This document shows, in pieces, positions 11,101 to 23,100 of a DNA stretch of 64,000 nucleotides (its first letter is position 1; every line of letters begins with the position of its first letter). A program made the position numbers and the translations under genes. The DNA lies in contig WFMF01000285.1 of assembly GCA_011033025.1 (NCBI GenBank), positions 62,001-126,000 of the forward strand, read 5' to 3'. The notes under the pieces were generated by a model. That model worked only from the letters and a program-made list of their open reading frames with translations. It made no database searches and was not told the origin of the DNA. This stretch comes from Beroe forskalii (Eukaryota; Ctenophora; Nuda; Beroida; Beroidae).

Positions 11101-14100
11101 CTACTCCTTCAACGCAACGCTCAGAACCTTCAACATCTCCATCACCTCGTCCTGAAAAGGTGGAAAATGGCAACCCATATCTCAATCTGCACCCAATTTA
11201 TCTTTCTTATATCAGACATATACATTGAAAATCTTACACTGACCTAATTTACAATGTTTTCACTCACCTGATCACACACCATAACCAAACACCTCTAGGT
11301 TTTTACGTGTTTGAGATTCTCAAAAGTATTGGATTATTTGAATTGAAACCATGGGGGTGTCAGGTACAGCAAATAACAAACTCACATCGGATTTTGGTTA
11401 CATTACAAACTCACATCGGATTCTGACTGTAAATAACAAACTCGCGTCGGATTCTGAGCTGACAGCGCCGTAGTGTAGAGGAAGGAGCTGACAGCCCGTC
11501 GCAGAGTGCCGAGCTTCTCCATGGCAGCAGCGAGCTGAGCACTGTCCTCCTCCTCGGATATCTGGTCAGGAGTGGACGAGGAGTGCTCCCCTCCCCCACT
11601 CGAGGGGGGCAGGTTCTCTGACTTCGCACGGCGCTGCGAGGGGAGGGGTGTTAGAGGGTTTACAAAGTTACAAGGGCGAGGGGTGAGGGGAAACACCCAA
11701 GAAGGACCATTGATATGTAGAGAACTCAGGAACCTAGGATTTGAGAGGAGGAGTGCTCCCAGTTCCACCATCACTCGAGGAGTGAGGGGGCAGGTTCTCT
11801 GACTTCGCACGTCGCTAAAGGGGGGAGGTATTAAGAGCCGGCAAAGGGGGAACAGTCAAGAAGGGAGGGACGAGAGGGATGTTCGAAAGAAACGAGGTCA
11901 TTTCGATATGTGATAAAAATCAGGAACATAGGATTTAAAAGTTCATATTTTATCCATCATCAAGAAGTTGGTTTGCTCACCAAGTTGCTGTTGGTCGGGT
12001 CTGACATCTGTCTGGCGGAGTGCACAGTGTTTTCTTCGGGCACTGCAGGCAGTGACCTTCTCCTGTTCGCATCGCTTGTGTCTGTTCCACTGCCACTCGA
12101 CTCTTTCACACCCCCATCTACGAACAAAGATTGTAAATCATAATTGGGGAGGGGGGTAGTTGAACAATTTGAGCTAAAATGATTTTTTAGGTCAATAAAT
12201 TAGTTTAAATAATTGTTAAATACATTTTAAAATGGTTGATTCCATGGAACCCAATAAAACTTCCCAGACCTCCCCATCTCCGATAATACCAGTACTCACA
12301 GTGTTCCCGTTCAGTAGGTGACCGTGCTGGCAGGTGTGGAGCGTAGTAGCTAACTTCAGTAACCTTCTCAGACCTGCAGTTCTGGAACGACTTCATCTTG
12401 AGGTCCTGCCTGGAACATATGCCACAGTTTTAGTACTTTTTAAGTTTTAACATAGAGATGAGACTGCAGGAAATTGCTAATTAACAAATTAATAACTTCT
12501 CACTTTGAAAGCTGTGCAGATACCACCGACACAAAGTCGAAGCGGTTGCAGGTAGCTTCCAAATACACAAATGAGGAATACTCAGAACTTCACCCTAACA
12601 AATTAAACAAGTAGATTAAGGACGATACAGACTCCTTTAACCCTAAACCTGGCAAAAGCACACAGTTTGGTAAGGTCCATATGGGTTTTGTGGGTTGGAA
12701 GAGGTGGTGGAAGAGGAGGATCCAGAGTTCAAAACACGAGCACACATCTCACTCCTCCTTATCTATCTTAATCATGGCTATAATCACTCGTGTTGCAATG
12801 CCAATGGCTTGTAGCCTATATACTCATACTATATGCCTATTTTACTATGTGCCTCATTATGTGCCTCAACTATCTCTGAATAAGTATCAAATTATGAATA
12901 ATCGAACCTCAAGATAACCTAGGATAGAAAGTTGAAATATTTGAATGATACAAAGATTTGAACAAAACTCGCAGATGCGATACAAACTCCAGGAGAAAGT
13001 AAAGGTGACTCAAAGGACTTCAACATTTGAATAATGTTGATGGAATTCGTACCACATAGAATCCATTACAAAACTATGCCAGTGCTAAATGTTTTGAAGT
13101 CTTTTCAATCTAAACTGCAGCAGAAAAGGATGGAATATTATCGAGAAAAGGATCTTTAGCGTGGGAGAACCCACGAGAAGATATGAGGTGCACCACGGAA
13201 TTCACAAAGTCTCAAAATTAGTGCATCGGTAGGGCTAAAGTATGCGTGAATCCCGTGAGTTGTGACCGTTTTGGAGTCATTAAATCCACAGGGAGACGTG
13301 GAAACAGTGGGTAAAGAGGAAAGAAAGTTCAGCAAAACATACTAACCAGTTACCCTGAACGAAAAACATCGGCATATGCACAGGTTAACTGCTAATGCTA
13401 TCTACCTCAGCTAAGGTAGATACTAGATACTAGAGATAACATATGCAGAGAAACGTACGTAACATTGGTGCTGTATATAAATTGAACAAAAACCCTGTAC
13501 TATGGAAGTTGGAATGTACGAAGTTTGAGTACAGGATACACAAAGTGCTTTATAACTTTATAAACTTTTTCAATTTTCCAAGTGATGGGGGCGCCACCAT
13601 TTTCTGCTTGGTCTCAAAAACTCTACAATAAGCAATACATCCTGAGAACTAAGATGCATACGGCCCTACGAAGAGCAAAGTACAGATAAGCAACAACATA
13701 CTGAATTGATTGCAATCAAAATTCAGAACAGTCAATATTCAGAACAGACACAAATCATAGAATGTAGACACTATACAGAATAGGTAGACACGCCAACCGG
13801 CTTTGATTGCCTTGATGAAGTTTACTGCCTGAGTACAAACAATGAATCTCAGTAATACCATACTCCCTCCCAAACACAACCCAGAAGGAATCGTGTACGG
13901 TATTAGCGGTTACTCACCGCACTCACCCAGTGACACAGAAAATACACTCCCTCACAAACAAACTCCACAAACAAACACCACAAACAAAAACCAAAAGGAA
14001 TGATAGTGAGCGGTCACTCGCCAAACACCCATTGACACAGTAAACACCCAGTATGACACAGTAAACATGAACAGCTGACATTGGCACCGAACTCTCCCCA

Positions 14101-17100
14101 TAACCCCTCCTTCCACCAAACTACCAGTTGTCTCACTCGTTGACACGGTTAGTAGTCATAGCTACGGTAATAGGCATTACCAGGCTCAATGACTAATCAC
14201 CCTTGAAAAATGGACTTAATCATGTCATCAACTTACTATTCTAAGCCATGATAATGACGTCATCATTCATCAATTCACCGTTTTAAAACCAAGATGATGA
14301 CGAACAATAAAACGGCAAACACAGTCCTCACAAACTCTCATTACACGCAGTGAGTAAACATTCAATAAAAATTATATATTAGAGCCCTTTATTTGAGATG
14401 ATTCATTACGTAAAATGGCCAGTAAAAATAGTAACAGTTGTTGCAAAGGAGTGCTTCGAGTATCTCCCCGATGGAAGTCGCCAGGTCCAAGGTTAAATCG
14501 GAACTTTGATCATAGAAAGGTTTATTTCATTACGCACTGTAAGCCATACAAATAGGGTTTGAAACGGCTCTGAACTTTAATCACTAATTACTATTCGTTG
14601 ACCAATTTTATTTTATTTGCGGTTGGTTAGTTTGTGATCCCATTGGAAGGATGATTCGGAAACCGAACCAAGCCCGAAGCAATTAAAAACTGGAATAGCA
14701 TTTCCAAACCGAACATACCATACCCCGGCTGTTCAAAGCTGATACGACGAAAAGAGGAAAATTGGAGAAAAAACATGAGAGGACGCGTTGATCTGGAGAT
14801 ATCTATTAAAGCCGGGGGAACTGCTAAAAAGCGGAGTGTTTTCCGATCCACTACCAAATATTAGAATATGGTAAACCCCGCGTATATTTGAGCAGACAAG
14901 AGAGTGATTATCTTCTGCAGAACAGGAGGGAAAGGAGGCAGAGTTCGGCAGTCTCCACAGAGATATATACATAGATAGATATAATACAGCACAAAACATG
15001 GACAGGAGGGAAGGAGTAGACTATTCAACGTCATCAAATACATACTCCAAAGCATGGCAGTGACATCACACAGACAGCTCCTCCAACTACCTTGATAGGG
15101 ATATAGTCTCCCCCATTAACTACTGCAACATATACAGGCTACCTACACTATACTGTACGCAGCTAGGATAGTTACAAGTTTAATATATTGTTTAAGTCGG
15201 AACTATGTGCCTTATTACCTGGTTCCCCCTGGCTAATGAGTAGGCTGACTAATTAGCGGTAAAAGAGAGGGAGATCAGGAGGAGATCTAGAGAAGAATAT
15301 TAGGATTCTAGAGGAGAGCAGTGAGAGATACTCTAGTCTGTGTAGAGAGGCAGTTTAACGCGCCACTTTGAACTGTGATAATGACGTCATAACAGCCGTA
15401 TACTCATCGTGCGCGCTTATCATACTATAGTTACATATGTATTCTATTATATTAATTAAATACAGGAACTTTAGGGTAGGAGAGTTAAGTATTATAGTTA
15501 GTAGAAACCGTCAGCCAGCCCGGTGGATGGTAGGAATTCTGACGTGCCGAGTGTAACTGAACAATGATGCTATAGTATTTGTATAGAGGTAAAGAGATGG
15601 ATCAGAAGACGGTGAAACTGTGTGAGCTACGACTACTTTGATCAGGAGAGTTGCCATAATTTGGATCACGATGGGTCAGAGACGGATGAGGGTGGATCAG
15701 AGATGGAATAGAGATGGATTAGGGGAGTTCATTGGTGATAACTTGGATTACAGAGCAAAAGGAGTTGAAGTTGTCAGGGAAAATTCAGCAGAATTAGAAC
15801 AGTCTATGCAAATAAGAAGTTTGTTACACATCCTAATAAGAATTCAGAGGGAAAGAAAGGAGGAAAGAGGCATAGTATCTGCGGGATGAGGAAGGTCGAA
15901 GGAAGTAGCTTAATAACATCACACTATTTACAAAACACTACGGTTTGTTTACCTCATTACCCCATTATCCGGCGATAGTGCAATCAAATGTGTCCGTCAG
16001 TCACCTCTCCCATAGTCCATCAGAAAAGAAAGGCATAATGGAGTGGGATGGAGTACTGACTGGGGTCAGATACGTGGATACAGTAATGACTTGACATAAG
16101 CAGTTCAAGGTGACGAGTCGTGTCTCAAATAGACCCCTTTGCGCGCAGTGTCGAAGTATTTTATAGGTAACGCATAGCAAGTAGTTCAATCAGACTAAAA
16201 TTTAATTGGTTCAAACACAATCAATTCATATTTGATAACTGAATACTGATATTGGAAAGAGGACGTTGAACCTATTCTTTGGAATTGATCTGTAGCGAAT
16301 TTGAAATGCAGCATCATGCTGATTAGATGTAATAGAAGGCTCGAGTCGTCGTAAAGATCGGAGGTTGATGTTCTGTGCAGAGAAATTGAGCATTTCACCA
16401 CTATTACCGGCTCTTAAATAAGACAATTCAAGTAGACTCAAGCCATTAAACTAGACTTAATGTACGATATATTGCTCCAAATTATTGAAGACCACGGCAA
16501 TTCATGGAATTGAACGTATCTAATTGAAAGCAGAAAGTTTTTCATGCACATGAAATTCTGGTGAACAGATTTGTGGAGCAGTCGTAAGGGCGATGAGCTC
16601 TGATATGGGGCCTGCGCTCATTTAATACCTACTAGTTGGGAAATCAGGTCCTACCGCCAGCTCTCGAATACCATCTTCCAGTTTCTATTTGTTGCAACAA
16701 AACCCTCTATTGAAACATGACGAAATAAACCCAATGGAAAAAGAAGTTCCTTCTCTCTCAGATACCCACCTCATAGATTCAGTGAAGTTGACGGATCCCA
16801 GAGTGCAGTTAGTTTTCCTTTTCCGCATGTTTCCAGGCGATGGGGTGCTCCCAGTGCTGCCCAGAGACCTGGAATCTGAAGAGATTATGGTCAGGGAATC
16901 CTGGAGTAACTTATAAAATCCCTACCTAGAGGCCGTGAGTCGAGGGATCTAGATTAGCCTACCTAGAGACCGTGAGTCTAGAGATCTAGAGTCGAGGGAT
17001 CTAGAATACAGGGATCTAGAGTCTTGAAACTAGATTAGCTTATCTAGAGACCGTGAGTCTAGGGATCTAGATAAGCTTACCTAGAGACCGTGAGTTTAGG

Positions 17101-20100
17101 GATCTAGATTAGCTTACCTAGAGACCGTGAGTCTAGGGATCTAGATTAGCTTACCTAGAGACCGTGAGATTATGTATCTAGAATACAGGGATCCAGATAA
17201 GCTTACCACGAGACCGTGAGTTTAGGGATCTAGATAACTTACCTAGAGACCTTGAGTCTAGGGATCTAGAGTCTAGTGACCTGGAATAGCTTACCAAGAG
17301 ACCGTGAGTCTAGGGATCTAGAGTAGGGTGATCTAGATTAGCTTACCTAGAGACCGTGAGTCTAGGGATCTAGAGCCCAGGAATCTAGATTATCTCACCT
17401 AGAGACCGTGAGTCTAGGGATCTAGAGTCGAGGGATCTGGAGTCTGCAGGAGAGAGCGGTTCGGGGGATGACTCGTCTGTGGGGAGGTGCTCTAAGCTGG
17501 CGTAAGGGAAGGGGGAATGGTCGGGGATGTTGTTACACAGCTGATCCAGCTCCAGAAGGATGGAGGGCAGTCCGTCCAACCCTTCTCTTTCTTCCTGAGA
17601 AGAAACGGTTCAGAGGATGGGAGGAGGATGGGAGGAGGCGGTTGAGAGGATGGGAGGAGGTAATTAATGGATGACCTTTATTATTTGGATAATCTGATGC
17701 TGGATACTGGATAGATCGATTACGCAATTGGTAGATAAATTGACCGGTCCGCTTCCATGCTTTAAGATTTTAAGCTTCTTCCGGCATTTTAGCAGTTGAC
17801 TGGAATTTTATTCCCAAATGCCCCATATCAGTTAGCAGGCGTGTCAGTGTCGTGCTATCGACACGTGACATGCTACACTGATGACTGATCGCTCAATTTA
17901 CTATGGTGCATTGCGCAAGGTGGGGCGAGACCAATTCGGAGTTTCTGTTATTTTACTAATATGAAATCAATGACGCAATTAAAGGTCTAATTGCTGAGAC
18001 CATGGCGAGGCTAAATTGACATAAGATTATGAACAATTTAAAATTGAAAGGCCCAATGTAGCGTGATGATAATAAGCTGATCATTATAATTGGAAAGGGT
18101 GTAGTCTACCAGATCTATTCAGTCAATACAATATTTATTTTTCTGCTGTAACGCACAGAAATATTTTAACTCCAGCTGATCTCGACGTTTTTTTCAAGAT
18201 TTTTAATTCAAATCGTTTTATTAGTGATTATTCGTAGTTCGAATACTATAACTAGGAGGAGCCGGGCGTCAATCCATCAATTTTTAGTTCCAGCTATCTT
18301 TTAGTTCCAAATTTTTCCAGCGCTAAGCACTAAACGTTGAGAAAAAATTTCCACTCCAAAAAATTTATAAACTTATCACTCCAAAAAAATCTATAAACTT
18401 ACAATTACAATTCGAATTGATCTTCCCGGATTGGCTTTTGGTTTGATTCCCCTTCATTCGAGTTGGAATGAACTAACCTGAGAAAGAAGGTCAAGTTTCT
18501 CTGACAGGAAGAGATGGAGAGAGGAAAGGTTGTGTCCGATGTTCGAGTTGTAGATTTCTGCTGCTTCAAACTCACTGTCCATAGGTTCCTGAGGCAAAGA
18601 GGGTTGAATGAGTGTCAATCTGGCTATAGGTTCCTGGAATCCTGAGGCAAAGGGGTTTAGGGGATGTCTTTGGGTTCCCGGGGCGAAGGGGTTTGAGGGG
18701 TTGGGAATATGATGTGTCATTGATTTTTTTCTAGATGAATCATTCAATAGAACCAATTTAATAAATGATTCCTCAATTATCTGCAACCAGATATTTGACA
18801 AATTTGGTTTAAAATTCAAGCCATTAACTTTTCGTTGAATGATTCCGATTCAAAACTTCGAAACATAGTAAAATTTCACATTGAAAGGTGCGTCAAGAAT
18901 TTTCACAAAATCTGTTCCCACGGAAAAAGTCGAGAACCGCATTGATGATTTCTTATGTAACATTGTGCAAAACTCACATCTTACCTAATTCCATCTTCAG
19001 CTTGCAGATTAAATTTGCTAAACCTGGCTGTTAAACAACCAAAATAAGTTTTATTTCGGTGTGAAGTTTTACGGGTTAAGTTCGACATCTTAATGCGCGT
19101 ACTCTCTCAATCAAACATCAAAGAAATTTGAAAGCTTACGTCGGGGAAATATTAAAACATCTAACCAGCTTACGTCGGTAAAACATATTAAATCTGACAG
19201 TTCAGACACAGCTTCCAAACAAAAGAGAAAGGAAGTGATAAGCGAAGAGACTGCTTGACAAGGAGGGTGTGTGAGCGTCTGACGGAGACAGAGGCGGGGC
19301 AAAGCTCGCAGCTTGGGCACGGAGGGTCCGTCAGAGGACAAAGAAAGCTTGCGGAGTAGGGGTATAAAAGGGGAGTTAGGGAGGTGGGTTTGTAGTTCAC
19401 AATGGGCCGTCTGTCAGTTTGGTGTATTCTACTGCTCTCCCTCTCTCCCTTCCTCCACAGCTTTACAACTGTCAGACGATGCTCCAATCTACCAAAACCT
19501 ATCACCTCGTGAGTGATAGATTATAGTTTTTAACAAATTTAATAACGTAGCTCTCATTAGCAGAAACTTCCCAAATTAATTTGAATTATCACTTTGAAAA
19601 TTCTCAAATCCAAATGGCAATACTTATCGCAACCTATTGACAATGCGTCACACAAAACCTCTATCTCCTATTTTTTTCAGATCCATCCAGGATTGCTGGG
19701 AGAAGACGGTTTCGTTGGCGAAGAAGGTAGCTCAGAAATCCACAACAACCACCGGGTCATGTTTGAGCTTGGAGAGCAAGAAAACACTCAAAGAACTGGG
19801 ATCATACTTGATGAATAACTTCATTAGCTTGAGGTGCGCAAAGCTGGATCTAAGAGTGTCAATAGTTTCATAAATATAGTGGTTTTAGTTTCAGCTCGTC
19901 GAGAGATGGTTCGATCTGTGCAGGGCAATATAATCGTTATTTTCATTGGATCGTTATTTTCATTGGATGAATTTAGGAATTATATTACTGACGCTTGACA
20001 CTACTGTAGACACGAGGCAATTACAATTCTTCCAAACTTTCAGGCTGAACCTTGCAAAGTTTATGCTCATATATTGGGATGCCACAATTATAAACCTCGA

Positions 20101-23100
20101 GCTGATCAATCAAATATAAGCGGGTTTATGTGTAATTATTTTTTATCAATTACTAAATTCCTCTTCACAATTGTGATAAGGTGTGCGGTAATGATGGAAG
20201 CCCACCTTTACACGCAAGATGACATTAGCACAGTCAACGATTTGGACCTTCTGATCGTTGAGATCACGGGTGATCCCAGGGTAAGACTTTTCTTCTTCAC
20301 TGATCTTCAGAATTCTCATGGTAAAGTTAAACCCGTAATCTTTTCCAAACAGATCTTTTCTAAAATCAAATGAATTAGTCACTATTGAATGTTACTATTT
20401 AATGAGTGAATGCTCACTAAATCTTCAAATGACCATGAAAATGAAAACGGCCTGCCGTGATCTAAATTGGTCATATGAATTACAACCTTAGCCCTCCCCA
20501 TCGTTTTCAGATCTGTCTGAATTACAACCCGATGCTGGATTGTTTCTCCACCCCTCTCAAGGGCTCGCTCCCCACCCTCTCACTGCAAACTAAAATCCTG
20601 GAAAACCTCAACATGCGGGTTATAACTGGTATCACGGACATGACTTTCTAGATACTCCCATCAAGAAATACCAATCTAGGAGCATGGACACCCAATGAAG
20701 TTTTTCAGAACTCCTGTCCTCTACATTTTCATCGCACCGTTCTCCTATTAGTCAATAGGAGGTCAAAAGGGTCATCATAGGAATGGATTTGTTGATTCAG
20801 TTGATTTTTACACTAAAATCATGTTCATATATGGAACTTTTTGATTGGAAAGATGAAAATTAACGGAATTTAGGAGTATTCAAACGAGCTATTGGATGAC
20901 CCGGCAATTCAATGAGGTTTCAAAAATAAACAAAAAAGCAAATATTTAAATTCTGGGCTAAAATAACTATTAATTGGGCGATCCTTTTTAGATATTTATC
21001 TGCTTAACATGACGTGATATCTGAACTTTGATAGTTTGATGGATTGTTGGCTGACCTGGCCGGGAAGGTTTCAAGGGATTTTTCCGTATAGGTGGCATAT
21101 GATGTATAATCGGAAAAATCGAAATAGGTCGGGCGAATCTTATGATTTCCGTTCAACTTTTAGTAAGGTTTGAATTAGATCTCAGAGCGGAAGAGAGTTA
21201 GAATTGACTTGGCCTCATCAATTTTCTATAAATTGATTTTTAAATTGCGGAAGAAAAGTTGCACATCGAGTCTGATGCTAGCCATCAGATTTTTCTTGAG
21301 TGTTTATATAAACTTTTATTGGGGTCAGAGGATTACAGTCAAAATTGGATTTAAAAGTGGACAAATTCTACACCAAGCGATTTTGCATGGATTCTATAGT
21401 TTTTTGCATGAAAAATCGATCTAACAACTTTCCACACCCCTCCGGAGTGTGGAAAGTGCCGAAAAATCGATTTTTAGCTGAGGCGCAGCCGACTGATATG
21501 TAAAAATCGTATCTCGGCTCAGGAAGGTCGTAGAGACTTCATCTTGGGCGGAAAATGTGCGCAATGAGCATGTTTATATACAATTGTTAACAAAAATATG
21601 CCCTCAAATGCTCAGGAACGGAGTTACGGGCGAAAACAGATTTTTTGGGCAGGCGCAAGACATGCATATAAGGCGAATTTTTTATCTCAGTCCAGGAAGG
21701 TCGTAGAGACTTCATCTTGGGCGGAAAATGTGCGCAATGGCCATTTTTATATACAATTGTTCACAAAAATATGCCCTAAAATGCTAAGGAATGGAGTAAC
21801 GGGTGAAAAACTGTTTTTTCGGGCAGACGCAAGACCTGATTTAGGCGAATTTTTTATTTCAGTCCAGGAAGGTAGTAGAGACTTCATCTTGGGCGGAAAA
21901 TGTGCGCAATGAGCATGTTTATATACAATTGTCAACAAAAATATGCCCTAAAATGCTCAGGAATGGAGTTACCGGTGAAAACAGATTTTTTGGGCAGGCG
22001 CAAGACCTGCTCAAGGAGAATTTTGTATCTCAGTCCAGGAAGGTCGTAGAAACTTCATCTTAGGCGGAAAATGTGCGCAATGGCCATGTTTATATACAAT
22101 TGTTGACAAAAATATGCCCTAAAATGCTCAGGAACGGAGTAACGGGCGAAAAACTAATTTTTTGGCAGCTAACAGGCCTGATATAGAAGATTTTTCTATC
22201 TTGGTCCAGACATTTATTCCAGTTCTGTATGGTCTTAGTCTTAGTAAAACGGCCAGGGTCGATTTAATCGGCCAGGCCGGTGGCAGCCATGCTGAGCATG
22301 GAGACTATCCCTAATACGCTAGGCTAAGGGTGTGAACTCCTGGGTGGTTTTTTAGGCCACCCTACTGCCAGGGATATCCTCAGCTGAGAGCAGCCAGCCG
22401 TTCCTGGACCCCTCTGGACCAGCGGGCTGCCAACGCCCGTGGCAACAATCAGACTGCAAAGCAAGACAAGGCTTGCCTGCAGATTAAGTCAGAGATCTGC
22501 CAAAGGCGGCTATAATGCACCACCTCTCTTTGTCTAGATGATTCACTGGGAGGTCTGACCCAGCCAGACTGTGTAAATATTATTCCCACCGATTGGGATT
22601 TAACTGGGCTCAATGGGCAAAGCCCAGTCCTTTATGGTGGTTAATCGTTACCTCGTTTTAGACACATTTCTGTACTCTCTTCCTACTTCCTGAGTTGACC
22701 ATTCCAATTATTTTCTGCTCAGCCGGAAGTCTCTATGGGTGTACGAAATTTCATGTCAGGATACTTCATCTCCCTGTCCTGACCCTAAACATCACCCTAT
22801 AACCTTCCTTACCCCGAATCCTAACTCTTACCCATACGCTAACCATTACCCTAACCCAGATCCTTACCTTTGCGTGGGGTTGAAATATTACAAGATAAAG
22901 TGCCGTGAGATGAAATGTCATGAGATCAAATGTCCGTTACCCGTCTCTTTTACTGGACAGTGATTATATGAAAATCGTCTCAAACCATCGCCAAATTTCA
23001 TTTTTCGCCTATAACTTTCTTCCTGAGAATTTCAGGGCACATGTTTATCCTTTACTCTTTTGTATCAGCAAGTCGTACAGAATAAACATGGCCATTGCGC

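Noticed and set aside
15638..15889. 83-codon plus-strand open frame rich in Arg/Glu
   Set aside because: Derived partly from a GGATCAGAGATGG-type repeat, with no motif or splice support.
16920..17440. Regular short repeats as a possible regulatory-site cluster
   Set aside because: The units match the exon end and donor better than any binding site; the duplication origin explains them.
20044..20058. 15-base microexon in the nested secreted gene
   Set aside because: It keeps phase and has an acceptor, but its donor (AA/GTTTAT) is weak and the gene is complete without it, so it is mentioned only as optional.
22780..22870. Telomere-like CCCTAA/ACCCTAAC stretch
   Set aside because: Units are irregular and degenerate over ~90 bases inside a mobile element; not a telomere and not clearly an interstitial telomeric array.
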